DNA of 64,000 bases from Neoaquamicrobium sediminum. Lineage in GTDB: Bacteria > Pseudomonadota > Alphaproteobacteria > Rhizobiales > Rhizobiaceae. The position numbers and the translations under genes are program-made. Below the pieces are notes generated by a model. That model was not told the DNA's origin, searched no databases, and worked only from the letters and a program-made list of their open reading frames with translations. Where the stretch lies: NCBI RefSeq assembly GCF_013240295.1, contig NZ_JABETK010000002.1, positions 1,984,001 to 2,048,000 of the forward strand, read 5' to 3'. Positions 1 through 6,782 of the stretch are shown here, one piece after another. Each line of letters begins with the position of its first letter. Position 1 is the first letter of the stretch.

Positions 1-1936
1 CGAGTTGTCTCGTGTCGTCACCAGCGGAGAAACTTTCGAGGTCAATCTAGACGGCGCCGAAGTTGCGGTGGCGACACGCACGATCCTCGGGGAGATCCTG
101 CGCATCAGCTACGTGATCGACCCGCGCGTCACCGGACAGGTTTCGATCGTGACGGCAAGACCCGTGCCGGCAGCCGAAATCCTCTCCATGTTCGAGGCTT
201 CGCTGCGCAGCAACGACATCGCACTGGTCCGCGAAGGCAACCGTTTCAGGCTCATGGTGGCCGCGGAGGCCATGGGCGTGGCCCAGCTTGACCAGAGCGT
301 CACCATCCAGCCCGGCTACGGCGCCACCGTTCTCCCGCTGCGCCATGTGTCGGCCGACACGATCCTGCCGCTGCTCGAAAACTTCGTGACGCGCCAGGGC
401 ATGGTGCGCGCCGATGCCGGAGGCAATTCGCTAATATTCCAGGGAACGGCAGAGGAGCGGCGCGCAGCGATCGCGGCGGCGCGCTCATTCGACCAGGATT
501 GGCTCGCAGACCAATCGGTTGGCCTGTTCCCGATCGAGAATTCGACGCCGGCCGCGATGATCCCCGAGCTTGAGCGTGTTCTGGGCCTGAACGAAGGCGG
601 TCGTGGCCGCAATACGGTCAGCCTGCAGCCGATAGAGCGCACAAACACGATCATGGTGGTCGCGCGCACGAACGAGTTGCTGCATCGCGCCGCGAGCTGG
701 ATCAAGCGCCTGGATACGACGAACGTCGCCGGCTCGAACCTGCGTGTCTACCGGGTGCAGCACGCCGATGCCCGTCGGCTGGCCTCCATGGTCAACGCCC
801 TCTTCACGGGTGGCGCCTCCGCGCAGGACGACCCGTCGCGTCAGTTCCCGCCGGGCTCCAGGCCGACACTGCAGCAGGGCACCGATGAGCCGATGGCCAT
901 GGCATCGGCGATGACCGGGGAGCAGAATAATGGCGAAGCCTTCGCAGCCGAACAGCCGCAATTCTCGGCGCCCGTTGGCGGCGGCCAAGCCTTGCTGGAG
1001 AACGTGCGCATAACGGCTAATCCGGAAAACAACTCGATTCTGATCTACGCGCGCCCGGACCAGCAACGTGTCATCGAGCAGGCAATCGTTGCTCTCGACC
1101 GCCCGTCGGCGCAGGTGGCAATCGAGGCCACCATCGCGGAAGTAACGCTCACGAACGATCTGCGCTACGGCGTTCAGTTCTTCCTCAAATCGCAGGACTT
1201 GGGGCTCGGAGACGATGACGGCTCGATAGGACTTTTCCGCGATGTTGGCGCAGCCGCGATTGACCGCGTGCTGCCCGGCTTCAACCTTCTGCTGGGGCCT
1301 GAAAGCGATCCCCGTTTGATCATCGATGCGCTGCGCGGTGTGACGGAAGTCAAGGTGCTGTCGTCGCCGTCCGTGGTGGTACTCGACAATCGAACCGCCA
1401 GCCTGCTGGTCGGCGACGAGGTGCCCGTCGTGACGCGCACGGCACAGACGATCGACGATCCCGATGCCCCGATCGTCAACAACGTGGAGTTCCGCAACAC
1501 AGGCGTCATTCTGAACGTCCTGCCGCGCATCACGGCCAACGGCACCATCAACCTGCTCATCGAGCAGGAGATCAGCTCGGTTGCGCGCGGTTCGCCGGCG
1601 CTGACGCCGACGATCTCGCAACGTAAGGTCAACTCGACTGTTTCTGTCGCCAGCGGCCAGACGGTCCTGCTGGGCGGCCTCATCAGCGAAAACCAGACCA
1701 AGGGCCGCGACGGCATCCCGATCCTCGGCGACGCCCCCATCATCGGCGATCTTTTCCGCACGAACACCAACCGGGCGACCAGAACCGAACTGATTGTGCT
1801 GATCCGCCCACAGATCATCCGCGACAGCCTCGATGCGCAGAACGTGGCGGAGCAGATGCGCTCTCAACTGCGTGTCATGGGAACGCCGAGCCGCAACGTG
1901 CCGCTGCAGCGCCCGGCACGCACGCTGATCGAATGA
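1..1936 (+). CDS. gspD: T2SS secretin GspD (5' end outside window)
   Basis: This is the outer-membrane secretin, which forms the gated channel through which folded T2SS substrates leave the cell. About 643 residues are visible. An N0 domain starts near residue 10, N1/N2-type repeats follow to about 240, and an N3 repeat is interrupted by a Gln/Pro/Met-rich insert at about 270-330. The secretin core starts near 370, with the motif VLSSPSVVVLDNRTASL near 452 and the closing GRDGIPILGDAPIIGDLF near 570. The frame is open to the window edge and no signal peptide or lipobox is visible, so the true start lies upstream. The stop overlaps the start of the prepilin peptidase gene (ATGA), implying translational coupling. 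The family assignment is firm; only the start is missing. Confidence 0.95.
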   Translation, partial: ELSRVVTSGETFEVNLDGAEVAVATRTILGEILRISYVIDPRVTGQVSIVTARPVPAAEILSMFEASLRSNDIALVREGNRFRLMVAAEAMGVAQLDQSVTIQPGYGATVLPLRHVSADTILPLLENFVTRQGMVRADAGGNSLIFQGTAEERRAAIAAARSFDQDWLADQSVGLFPIENSTPAAMIPELERVLGLNEGGRGRNTVSLQPIERTNTIMVVARTNELLHRAASWIKRLDTTNVAGSNLRVYRVQHADARRLASMVNALFTGGASAQDDPSRQFPPGSRPTLQQGTDEPMAMASAMTGEQNNGEAFAAEQPQFSAPVGGGQALLENVRITANPENNSILIYARPDQQRVIEQAIVALDRPSAQVAIEATIAEVTLTNDLRYGVQFFLKSQDLGLGDDDGSIGLFRDVGAAAIDRVLPGFNLLLGPESDPRLIIDALRGVTEVKVLSSPSVVVLDNRTASLLVGDEVPVVTRTAQTIDDPDAPIVNNVEFRNTGVILNVLPRITANGTINLLIEQEISSVARGSPALTPTISQRKVNSTVSVASGQTVLLGGLISENQTKGRDGIPILGDAPIIGDLFRTNTNRATRTELIVLIRPQIIRDSLDAQNVAEQMRSQLRVMGTPSRNVPLQRPARTLIE

Positions 1937-2484
1937 CCCTGCCGCGGGTGACGTGGCAGGCCATCGCGATCATGGCCTGTCTCCTCGCCGCCTCCACCCT
2001 TCCGCCGATGCTCCACGAACCGCTCTTGCGGCAGGTCGCGTGGCTGATGCTCTGTGCGCTCGCCGCAGCCATTGCCATAGAAGATCTCGCGCGAATGTTG
2101 ATCCCGGATGGCTATACGGCTGCGATAGCTGTCGTTGGGGCGGCACTCGCCTTTACCACGCACGGCTGGGCAGGCCTTGGCGTGGCAGCGATCGAGGCGG
2201 CAATTCTTGCCGCCGGTCTAATGCTGATGTCGCTGTTTTATGAACGGCTGAGAGGCCGGTCCGGGCTCGGCTTCGGAGATGTCAAACTTCTGTCGGCATC
2301 CGCGCTGTTGATCGGGGTATGGGGTGTGGGCATGCAGATTCTTTTCGCATCCGTCGCCGCTCTCGTGTTCACGGCGCTCCGCGCCGCTCGCCGCCGGCGC
2401 CCTTTGAAGGCAGTCACACGCATTCCCTTCGCGACCTTTCTCGCGCCTGCCCTTGTCCTCGTATGGGCCTGGGTCGTTCGGTAA
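1933..2484 (+). CDS. gspO: Short prepilin peptidase (A24 family), GspO/CpaA-like
   Basis: This is an inner-membrane aspartic peptidase that would cleave the leader of the pseudopilins encoded next door. It has 183 residues and six or so hydrophobic segments. The family aspartates are visible as D51 in IEDLARMLIPD and D116 in the GFGDVK motif. It lacks the N-terminal cysteine-containing methyltransferase half of full-length GspO/PilD, so in size it resembles CpaA/TadV-type peptidases. It overlaps gspD by four bases (ATGA) and is therefore probably in the same transcript. Either N-methylation of the pseudopilins is absent here or another enzyme does it. The peptidase call is secure. The T2SS-specific symbol rests on context. 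Confidence 0.88.
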   Translation: MTLPRVTWQAIAIMACLLAASTLPPMLHEPLLRQVAWLMLCALAAAIAIEDLARMLIPDGYTAAIAVVGAALAFTTHGWAGLGVAAIEAAILAAGLMLMSLFYERLRGRSGLGFGDVKLLSASALLIGVWGVGMQILFASVAALVFTALRAARRRRPLKAVTRIPFATFLAPALVLVWAWVVR

Positions 2485-2604
2485 CTGCCAGTCACCAGTC
2501 CCACGCAAGGCCGAGGCAATAGAGTCCAGTCTGCGTGTTTTCGCTCCTCGGGCGAAGTGGGGTGCGCGCACGACGGATGAACCTTTGAAGGTGAGGCGGG
2601 CAGG

Positions 2605-3188
2605 ATGACAACGATCCCGGGAAATCTGCAAAATGGCGCGCATTGGCGCGATTTGCAGAAGCATGGCGCTTCCAAAGGCCTGGAAGACGGCACCGCATTC
2701 TTCAACCCTCCCCTGCCCAAACCCGACGGGCTGCCCTTCAAGCCAGGTCCTGTTGCCGACGGCTTGCCTGCGATGCCCTCCCCGTTGTCGAGGGGTTGCC
2801 TTTCATGCCGGCACCGGTCGTGGATGGGTTACCTTTTATGCCGCCCCCGAACATTGACGGCCTCCCCTTTGTGCCCGCGCCGGGCGTCGACGGCCTGCCT
2901 ATGATGCCGCAGCCCACAATTGATGGTCTGCCCTTCATGCCCCAGCCCAGAGCCGACGGCTTGCCCTTCGTGCCTGAACCGGGAATTGACGGCCTGCCGA
3001 TGATGCCCGGATCCGACCCTGTGATCGACGGCCTGCCGGTCATGCCCTACGATCCGCCGAAGGAAACGGACAAGGCAGCGCCCGGCGACAAGGATCCGCT
3101 TGATGTGGCCAAGAAGCGGCTGGCGGAGGACTTTGCGACCCGGATGCTGGAGAAGAAGAACCTGACGGATAGCGCGCTGGGCGAGTGA
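2605..3188 (+). CDS. DGLPFMP 11-residue-repeat protein in the T2SS locus (one frameshift)
   Basis: I do not recognise this family. Reading from the ATG at 2605 gives a short non-repetitive head (MTTIPGNLQNG...) followed by about ten tandem copies of an 11-residue unit, DGLPFMPxPxx, between 2725 and about 3050. A charged, helix-prone tail rich in Lys, Asp and Glu ends at 3188. The frame breaks near 2784. Re-reading one base there restores the repeat register exactly, so the full product would be about 194 residues. No signal peptide or membrane segment is visible. It lies 120 bases downstream of gspO on the same strand and converges on gspJ, so it may be a T2SS accessory, adaptor or substrate. 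That role is inference from position alone. Confidence 0.7.
2725..3050 (+). repeat. 33-bp in-frame coding repeats (DGLP units)
   Basis: About ten imperfect tandem units of 33 bases encode D-G-L-P-[FMAV]-[MVK]-P-x-P-x-x. The unit starting at 2992 carries two extra residues (GSDPVI) before the final copy. Third codon positions differ between copies while the amino acids hold. This indicates old repeats kept by protein-level selection rather than a recent slippage expansion. Confidence 0.85.
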
Positions 3189-3215
3189 GCGTCCGACACC
3201 CTCCTGCGGCGGCTC

Positions 3216-3878
3216 TCAGCCGCTTCCGCCCATAAGCCGCAGGCATTCCTGGATCAGTTCCTGCGTGGCGCATGAGGCAGGCATCTCCGCCCGGGGACGG
3301 GCGTAGGCGACCTGCTGCCATGGCCGGGGGCTTGATCCCGATATCTCGATCCGCACAAGTGTCGGCAACCTACGCTGATCGGTCCACTCGTCGACGAAGG
3401 CGCCGTCAACTCCGCGGTAGGAGAGCGAAAGCCGCACATCTCCGCGCATAAGCGGCAGGTCTTCGCCGTTGCTACCTAGGTCTGACCCGTAGTCGCGGCG
3501 CATCCGCATGATGGCAGCCTCGCCGTCAACCGAGCCATATCCGTAGGTGACCCGGTCAAGCCCTGCCCTGCGCTCGAAGCCAAGCGCCGGCCGCACGAAA
3601 CTCAAAGATTGCGCATTGCCCTCGAAAGTGCCGGCAACCGTACCGCCGTCAAAAATCAAAGTCGGCTGTGCCGCCTCGATTTCCTCAACCATGCGATCGA
3701 GCACGATCGCTGCCACGTCTTGATTGGCGCTGAGGAGCGTGATGCGATGCCACTGACCGGCCCAGCTACCAGTATACATCGCGATGCCCGCGAAAAGGAT
3801 CGAGGCCAGCAAGAGCGCCAGCAACGCCTCGATCAAGGTGAAGCCACGCTTCGCCCTGCTGCGGCCGGCAAGGCTCAA
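3216..3878 (-). CDS. gspJ: T2SS minor pseudopilin GspJ
   Basis: GspJ is a minor pseudopilin that helps cap the pseudopilus tip with GspI and GspK. The 220-residue product has the prepilin motif KRG-FTLIEALLALLLAS near residue 11, with the processing glycine, +1 Phe and +5 Glu all present. A hydrophobic helix and a beta-rich globular domain follow. The start is probably TTG, overlapping the gspI stop as TTGA, so translation is coupled. It is the last gene of the leftward gspF-G-H-I-J operon and converges on the DGLP-repeat gene, with only 27 bases between the two stops. Confidence 0.9.
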   Translation of the reverse strand: MSLAGRSRAKRGFTLIEALLALLLASILFAGIAMYTGSWAGQWHRITLLSANQDVAAIVLDRMVEEIEAAQPTLIFDGGTVAGTFEGNAQSLSFVRPALGFERRAGLDRVTYGYGSVDGEAAIMRMRRDYGSDLGSNGEDLPLMRGDVRLSLSYRGVDGAFVDEWTDQRRLPTLVRIEISGSSPRPWQQVAYARPRAEMPASCATQELIQECLRLMGGSG

Positions 3879-4236
3879 AGCGGAGCGCTCCGAACTGTTT
3901 CGAGGATCTGCGCCGACGACACCGATGGCTGACTCACGCTCAGCGTGTAGAGCTGCCAGCCGGCGCGTCGCAGATCCGACGTGTTCTCATCTATGCGTGG
4001 ACGCACCTCGACCCGGAAATCGCCCAGCGTGAAGTCTCCTGCCCGCAGCGGGTTGACCGCCATCGCCGCTGCGGCAGCAAGTTGCAGACTGGCGCGCCTT
4101 TCGACCGAACGCTGAAGCCCCCGAAGGAGCCGGATATTCCCGATATGATCGAGGCTACCGGGACGATGAGGACCAGCGCGATGACGAAGGCGGCCATCAC
4201 CTCGATCAACGTAAAGCCGCGCCGTGCTCTTTTCAT
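3875..4236 (-). CDS. gspI: T2SS minor pseudopilin GspI (one frameshift)
   Basis: GspI is a minor pseudopilin. The start ATG overlaps the gspH stop (ATGA). The product begins MKRARRGFTLIEVMAAFVIA, a canonical prepilin leader with +5 Glu. The frame breaks near 4104: upstream it reads ...GFSVRS, and after restoring one missing base it continues ERRASLQLAAAAAMAVNPLRAGDF..., a typical GspI body, to the stop at 3875. The reconstructed protein is about 120 residues, normal for GspI. One lost base is better explained as a sequence error than as gene death, because both halves are conserved and the operon is otherwise intact. Confidence 0.85.
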
Positions 4237-4721
4237 TGCGACGCCAGTTCGACGCGGCCGGTCAGCCAGTCGACGCGCAGCCGCGTCTCATATCCCGCTC
4301 CCGCCAGGGTAAGCACGCCACCGCAGGAACGCCCGTCCGGCAGGAAGCGCAAAGCACGGCGTCCGGCATCGACCGGGCACTGATTGGACGTTGACCAGAC
4401 AAGACGGATCCCTTCATGAACCTGCAATGGCTCGCCGGCCCCCTCGATCAGGCCCTCCATCGCATCAACCACCACATCGATGGATGCGCGGCCACGAATA
4501 GCGTCGGTTCTTGCCTGCCGGAAAATGGCTGCTGCCCGCACGGCATCGGCCTTCACGTCGTTTTGCGAAAGCGAATTGCTTGGCACAGGCATGAGAACAT
4601 ACGCCGCAAGGGCTATGACAGCGAGGGTCAGCACCAGATCCAGCAAGACCACGCCCCGCCGCGAATCGCGGTTGCAGCGAAAGCCGGAGCGGCGGCCGGC
4701 AGTTTGGCTACTGCGTTGCAC
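4233..4721 (-). CDS. gspH: T2SS minor pseudopilin GspH, with Asp in place of Glu at +5
   Basis: This gene sits in the GspH position of the pseudopilin operon and encodes 162 residues. The leader is long (about 22 residues) and ends SRRG-VVLLDLVLTLAVIAL. The usual G-F-T-L-x-E pattern is therefore replaced by G-V-V-L-L-D, with aspartate where the conserved Glu5 would be. A pseudopilin-like globular region with one Cys pair (CPVDAGRR...SCGG) follows. The GTG start lies inside the gspG end (14-base overlap), and the stop overlaps the gspI start. Identity as GspH rests on order, length and the N-terminal helix. The variant cleavage site is directly visible. Confidence 0.82.
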   Translation of the reverse strand: MQRSSQTAGRRSGFRCNRDSRRGVVLLDLVLTLAVIALAAYVLMPVPSNSLSQNDVKADAVRAAAIFRQARTDAIRGRASIDVVVDAMEGLIEGAGEPLQVHEGIRLVWSTSNQCPVDAGRRALRFLPDGRSCGGVLTLAGAGYETRLRVDWLTGRVELASQ

Positions 4722-5144
4722 CGACCCCGTCCGGCCCCATGGTCACGATGGTGTAGGACCCGCCGTCGGCTGAATATCGGTACTCCTGGCCCCAAGGATC
4801 CAGAGGGACCGCGCCGCCGCGCAGATACGGACCGCTCCAGGACCGAGCCCCCGAAGGCGCCTCGACCAGGGCCCGCAGGCCTTCCGACTGCGTCGGGTAG
4901 CGGCCGACATCGATGAAAAGATGTCCAGCGCACTTGAGAATGCTCTGATCTGCAACTCGGCCGCGCGTTCGCGCGACTCGGTCAATTGCCCAATCAGGCG
5001 CGGGCCAACCAGCGCCGAGATAAGCCCGATGATGGCGAGCACCACCAGCATCTCGACCAGCGTGAAACCGGCACGCCGCCGACGCGACGGGCTACGCCGC
5101 TTTGCCTTGCATGCACCGAATGGTGCCGTATCTACAACACTCAT
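4708..5144 (-). CDS. gspG: T2SS major pseudopilin GspG (one frameshift)
   Basis: GspG is the main structural subunit of the pseudopilus. The 5' part has a long basic leader ending RRRRAG-FTLVEMLVVLAIIGLISALVGP, the canonical signature with +5 Glu. The frame breaks in a four-base A run on the + strand near 4917. Adding one base gives ...ALDIFFIDVGRYPTQSEGLRALV...WSGPYL...DPWGQEYRY, the unmistakable GspG C-terminal domain, ending GVGATQ at 4708. The reconstructed product is about 145 residues. The first gene of the operon, gspF, ends nine bases upstream. The frameshift is almost certainly a homopolymer error. Confidence 0.9.
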
Positions 5145-5153
5145 GCTCCCACC

Positions 5154-6353
5154 CTATCGCACCAGTTCGTTGAACGACATCAGCGCGGACATGATTGACA
5201 CGATCATGCCGCCGATCAAGACGCTTATGATGATCACAGCGGCAGGACCGATAAAGCCAACCAGCCGCGAAAGCTGGCGCTCCAGCCTTGCTTCATAAAA
5301 ATCCGCGGCACGATAGGCAAGCCCGCTCAGATCGCCGCTTTCCTCGCCGATCCTCAACATCCGCACGGCGAGCCCAGGCAGCGACATGATCTCCAGAGCC
5401 TCGCCGATCCGGCGTCCCTGTCGCACGGCGTCGGAGGCGCGTTCCGCCCGCCTATCTGGGTCCGCAGGGTCAATGGCGTCACCGATCAGCTTGATCGCAG
5501 CCGGCACGCCGACCCCGGCTTCGACCATGATGCCCATCAGGCGCGAAAAGCGCGCCGTTCTATAGCTCATTGCGATGTCCGACAGAAAAGGCAGGCGTGA
5601 AACGAATTTGCGCAGACGCGCGCGAAATGCAGGGCGCCGCCCTGCAAGCAATCCCACGAGAAGCAGCAGCGCCGCGCCAGCCAGAATGAGGTCGCGGTTG
5701 TTGCGGATGCCACGCGACACGGCAAACATGAACTCGACAAAGCCGTTCGCCTGGCCGGTCTGTGCCAACACCGGCTCGAACTGCGGCACAACACCGATGA
5801 GGAAGAAGGTCATTACCGCCATGACGCCGACAAGCAGGAAAGCGGGATAGCGAAGTGCTTCGGCGACTTTGGCGGCAAGCCCCTCGAAGCGCTGGCGTTC
5901 TTCTGCGACGCGGGCGAGCAGCATCGGCAGTCGTCCCGCACGTTCGGCAATCCGTACCATCGCGATCTGAAAAGGCGGAAACAGGCGCGGCCAGTCCTCC
6001 AGAGCCTGCGAGAACGATCGCCCGTTCGCAAGTTCACCACGAAGCCGCGAAACGACCGGCCGCAATCGACCATTGTCGAACTCGCGTTCCATGATGGACA
6101 GCGCCTCGTCAACGCGAATTCCCGCATTGATCATGATCGACAGATCTGAAAGGAAGCGCGTCACCTGCGGGGCAGAAACGCTCAGCCGTTGCGCACCGCT
6201 ACTCGCTGACCCCGATTTACGTTCATCCACGCTGACGGGTATGAGCCCGCGCCGGTCGAGAATGCGCAGAACTGATTCGGCATCCGCCGCTTCCAGTTCG
6301 CCCGTTTCCAGTCGCCCGTCCTGCGTAACCGCTTTGTAGGCGTAGCCCGCCAT
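5154..6353 (-). CDS. gspF: T2SS inner-membrane platform protein GspF
   Basis: GspF is the polytopic inner-membrane protein that couples the assembly ATPase to pseudopilus growth. The 399-residue product has the family layout: an N-terminal MAGYAYKAVTQDGRLETGELEA segment, two cytoplasmic helical T2SSF domains (about 65-185 and 265-385), and hydrophobic segments near 168-190, 215-235 and 370-395. The ATG at 6353 is the natural start. It is the first gene of a leftward pseudopilin operon and is transcribed divergently from the protease gene across a 429-base spacer that must hold its promoter. Confidence 0.94.
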   Translation of the reverse strand: MAGYAYKAVTQDGRLETGELEAADAESVLRILDRRGLIPVSVDERKSGSASSGAQRLSVSAPQVTRFLSDLSIMINAGIRVDEALSIMEREFDNGRLRPVVSRLRGELANGRSFSQALEDWPRLFPPFQIAMVRIAERAGRLPMLLARVAEERQRFEGLAAKVAEALRYPAFLLVGVMAVMTFFLIGVVPQFEPVLAQTGQANGFVEFMFAVSRGIRNNRDLILAGAALLLLVGLLAGRRPAFRARLRKFVSRLPFLSDIAMSYRTARFSRLMGIMVEAGVGVPAAIKLIGDAIDPADPDRRAERASDAVRQGRRIGEALEIMSLPGLAVRMLRIGEESGDLSGLAYRAADFYEARLERQLSRLVGFIGPAAVIIISVLIGGMIVSIMSALMSFNELVR

Positions 6354-6782
6354 GAGTGCCTTTTTACTCCACTAGCGCCGTGAAGCTGCGCCCGACCATA
6401 TCGATGATCCCGCCCTGTTGGGGGATGTCCCGATTTCTAGATCAGAGGCATGCTTCCTACAATGTCCCTGCGGCAGCCACAGCCTCTCATGACGCCTCGC
6501 CGGGGAAGGCATTCGTGGATTTTCGGCGAGGCAAACTCTGGAAGTCTTCAGCCAGCAAATTTTCTTGTTCTGCTCTCGGCCTGATTGCAACTAGTACATT
6601 TTATACATGCTTACGCCCTAAGTGTTCAATTGACTTTCCGCTTCGTAATCTCGATAGTCACGAAGGGTGGATTCTAGTCACCTTGTTGGGTTCACGCGTG
6701 AGAAAGGCGTCGCCGCTGAGGGTGGGTGGCGCCTGATTTTGCGCATTTTTTTAAAATCTCCAGAAATTCGAAGGAGGCTTGA
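6354..6782. promoter_or_regulatory. Divergent spacer between gspF operon and protease gene
   Basis: This 429-base non-coding stretch separates two divergent T2SS units. The part from about 6540 to 6640 is visibly richer in A and T than its surroundings, as expected for promoters. A strong ribosome-binding site (AAGGAGG) ends five bases before the protease ATG at 6783. A reading frame at 6356-6736 has no protein-like composition and no ribosome-binding site. I could not assign -35/-10 boxes with confidence. Confidence 0.5.

Noticed and set aside
485..1867. 460-codon open frame on the - strand opposite gspD
   Set aside because: It is the high-GC complement of a clear secretin gene, with Arg/His/Asp-rich composition and no recognisable domain.
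2725..3050. Possible CRISPR-like 33-base repeats
   Set aside because: The repeats are directly adjacent without spacers, drift at third codon positions and encode a regular peptide.
6356..6736. Possible 126-codon gene in the gspF-protease spacer
   Set aside because: No ribosome-binding site or domain, atypical composition, and it occupies the only place for two divergent promoters.
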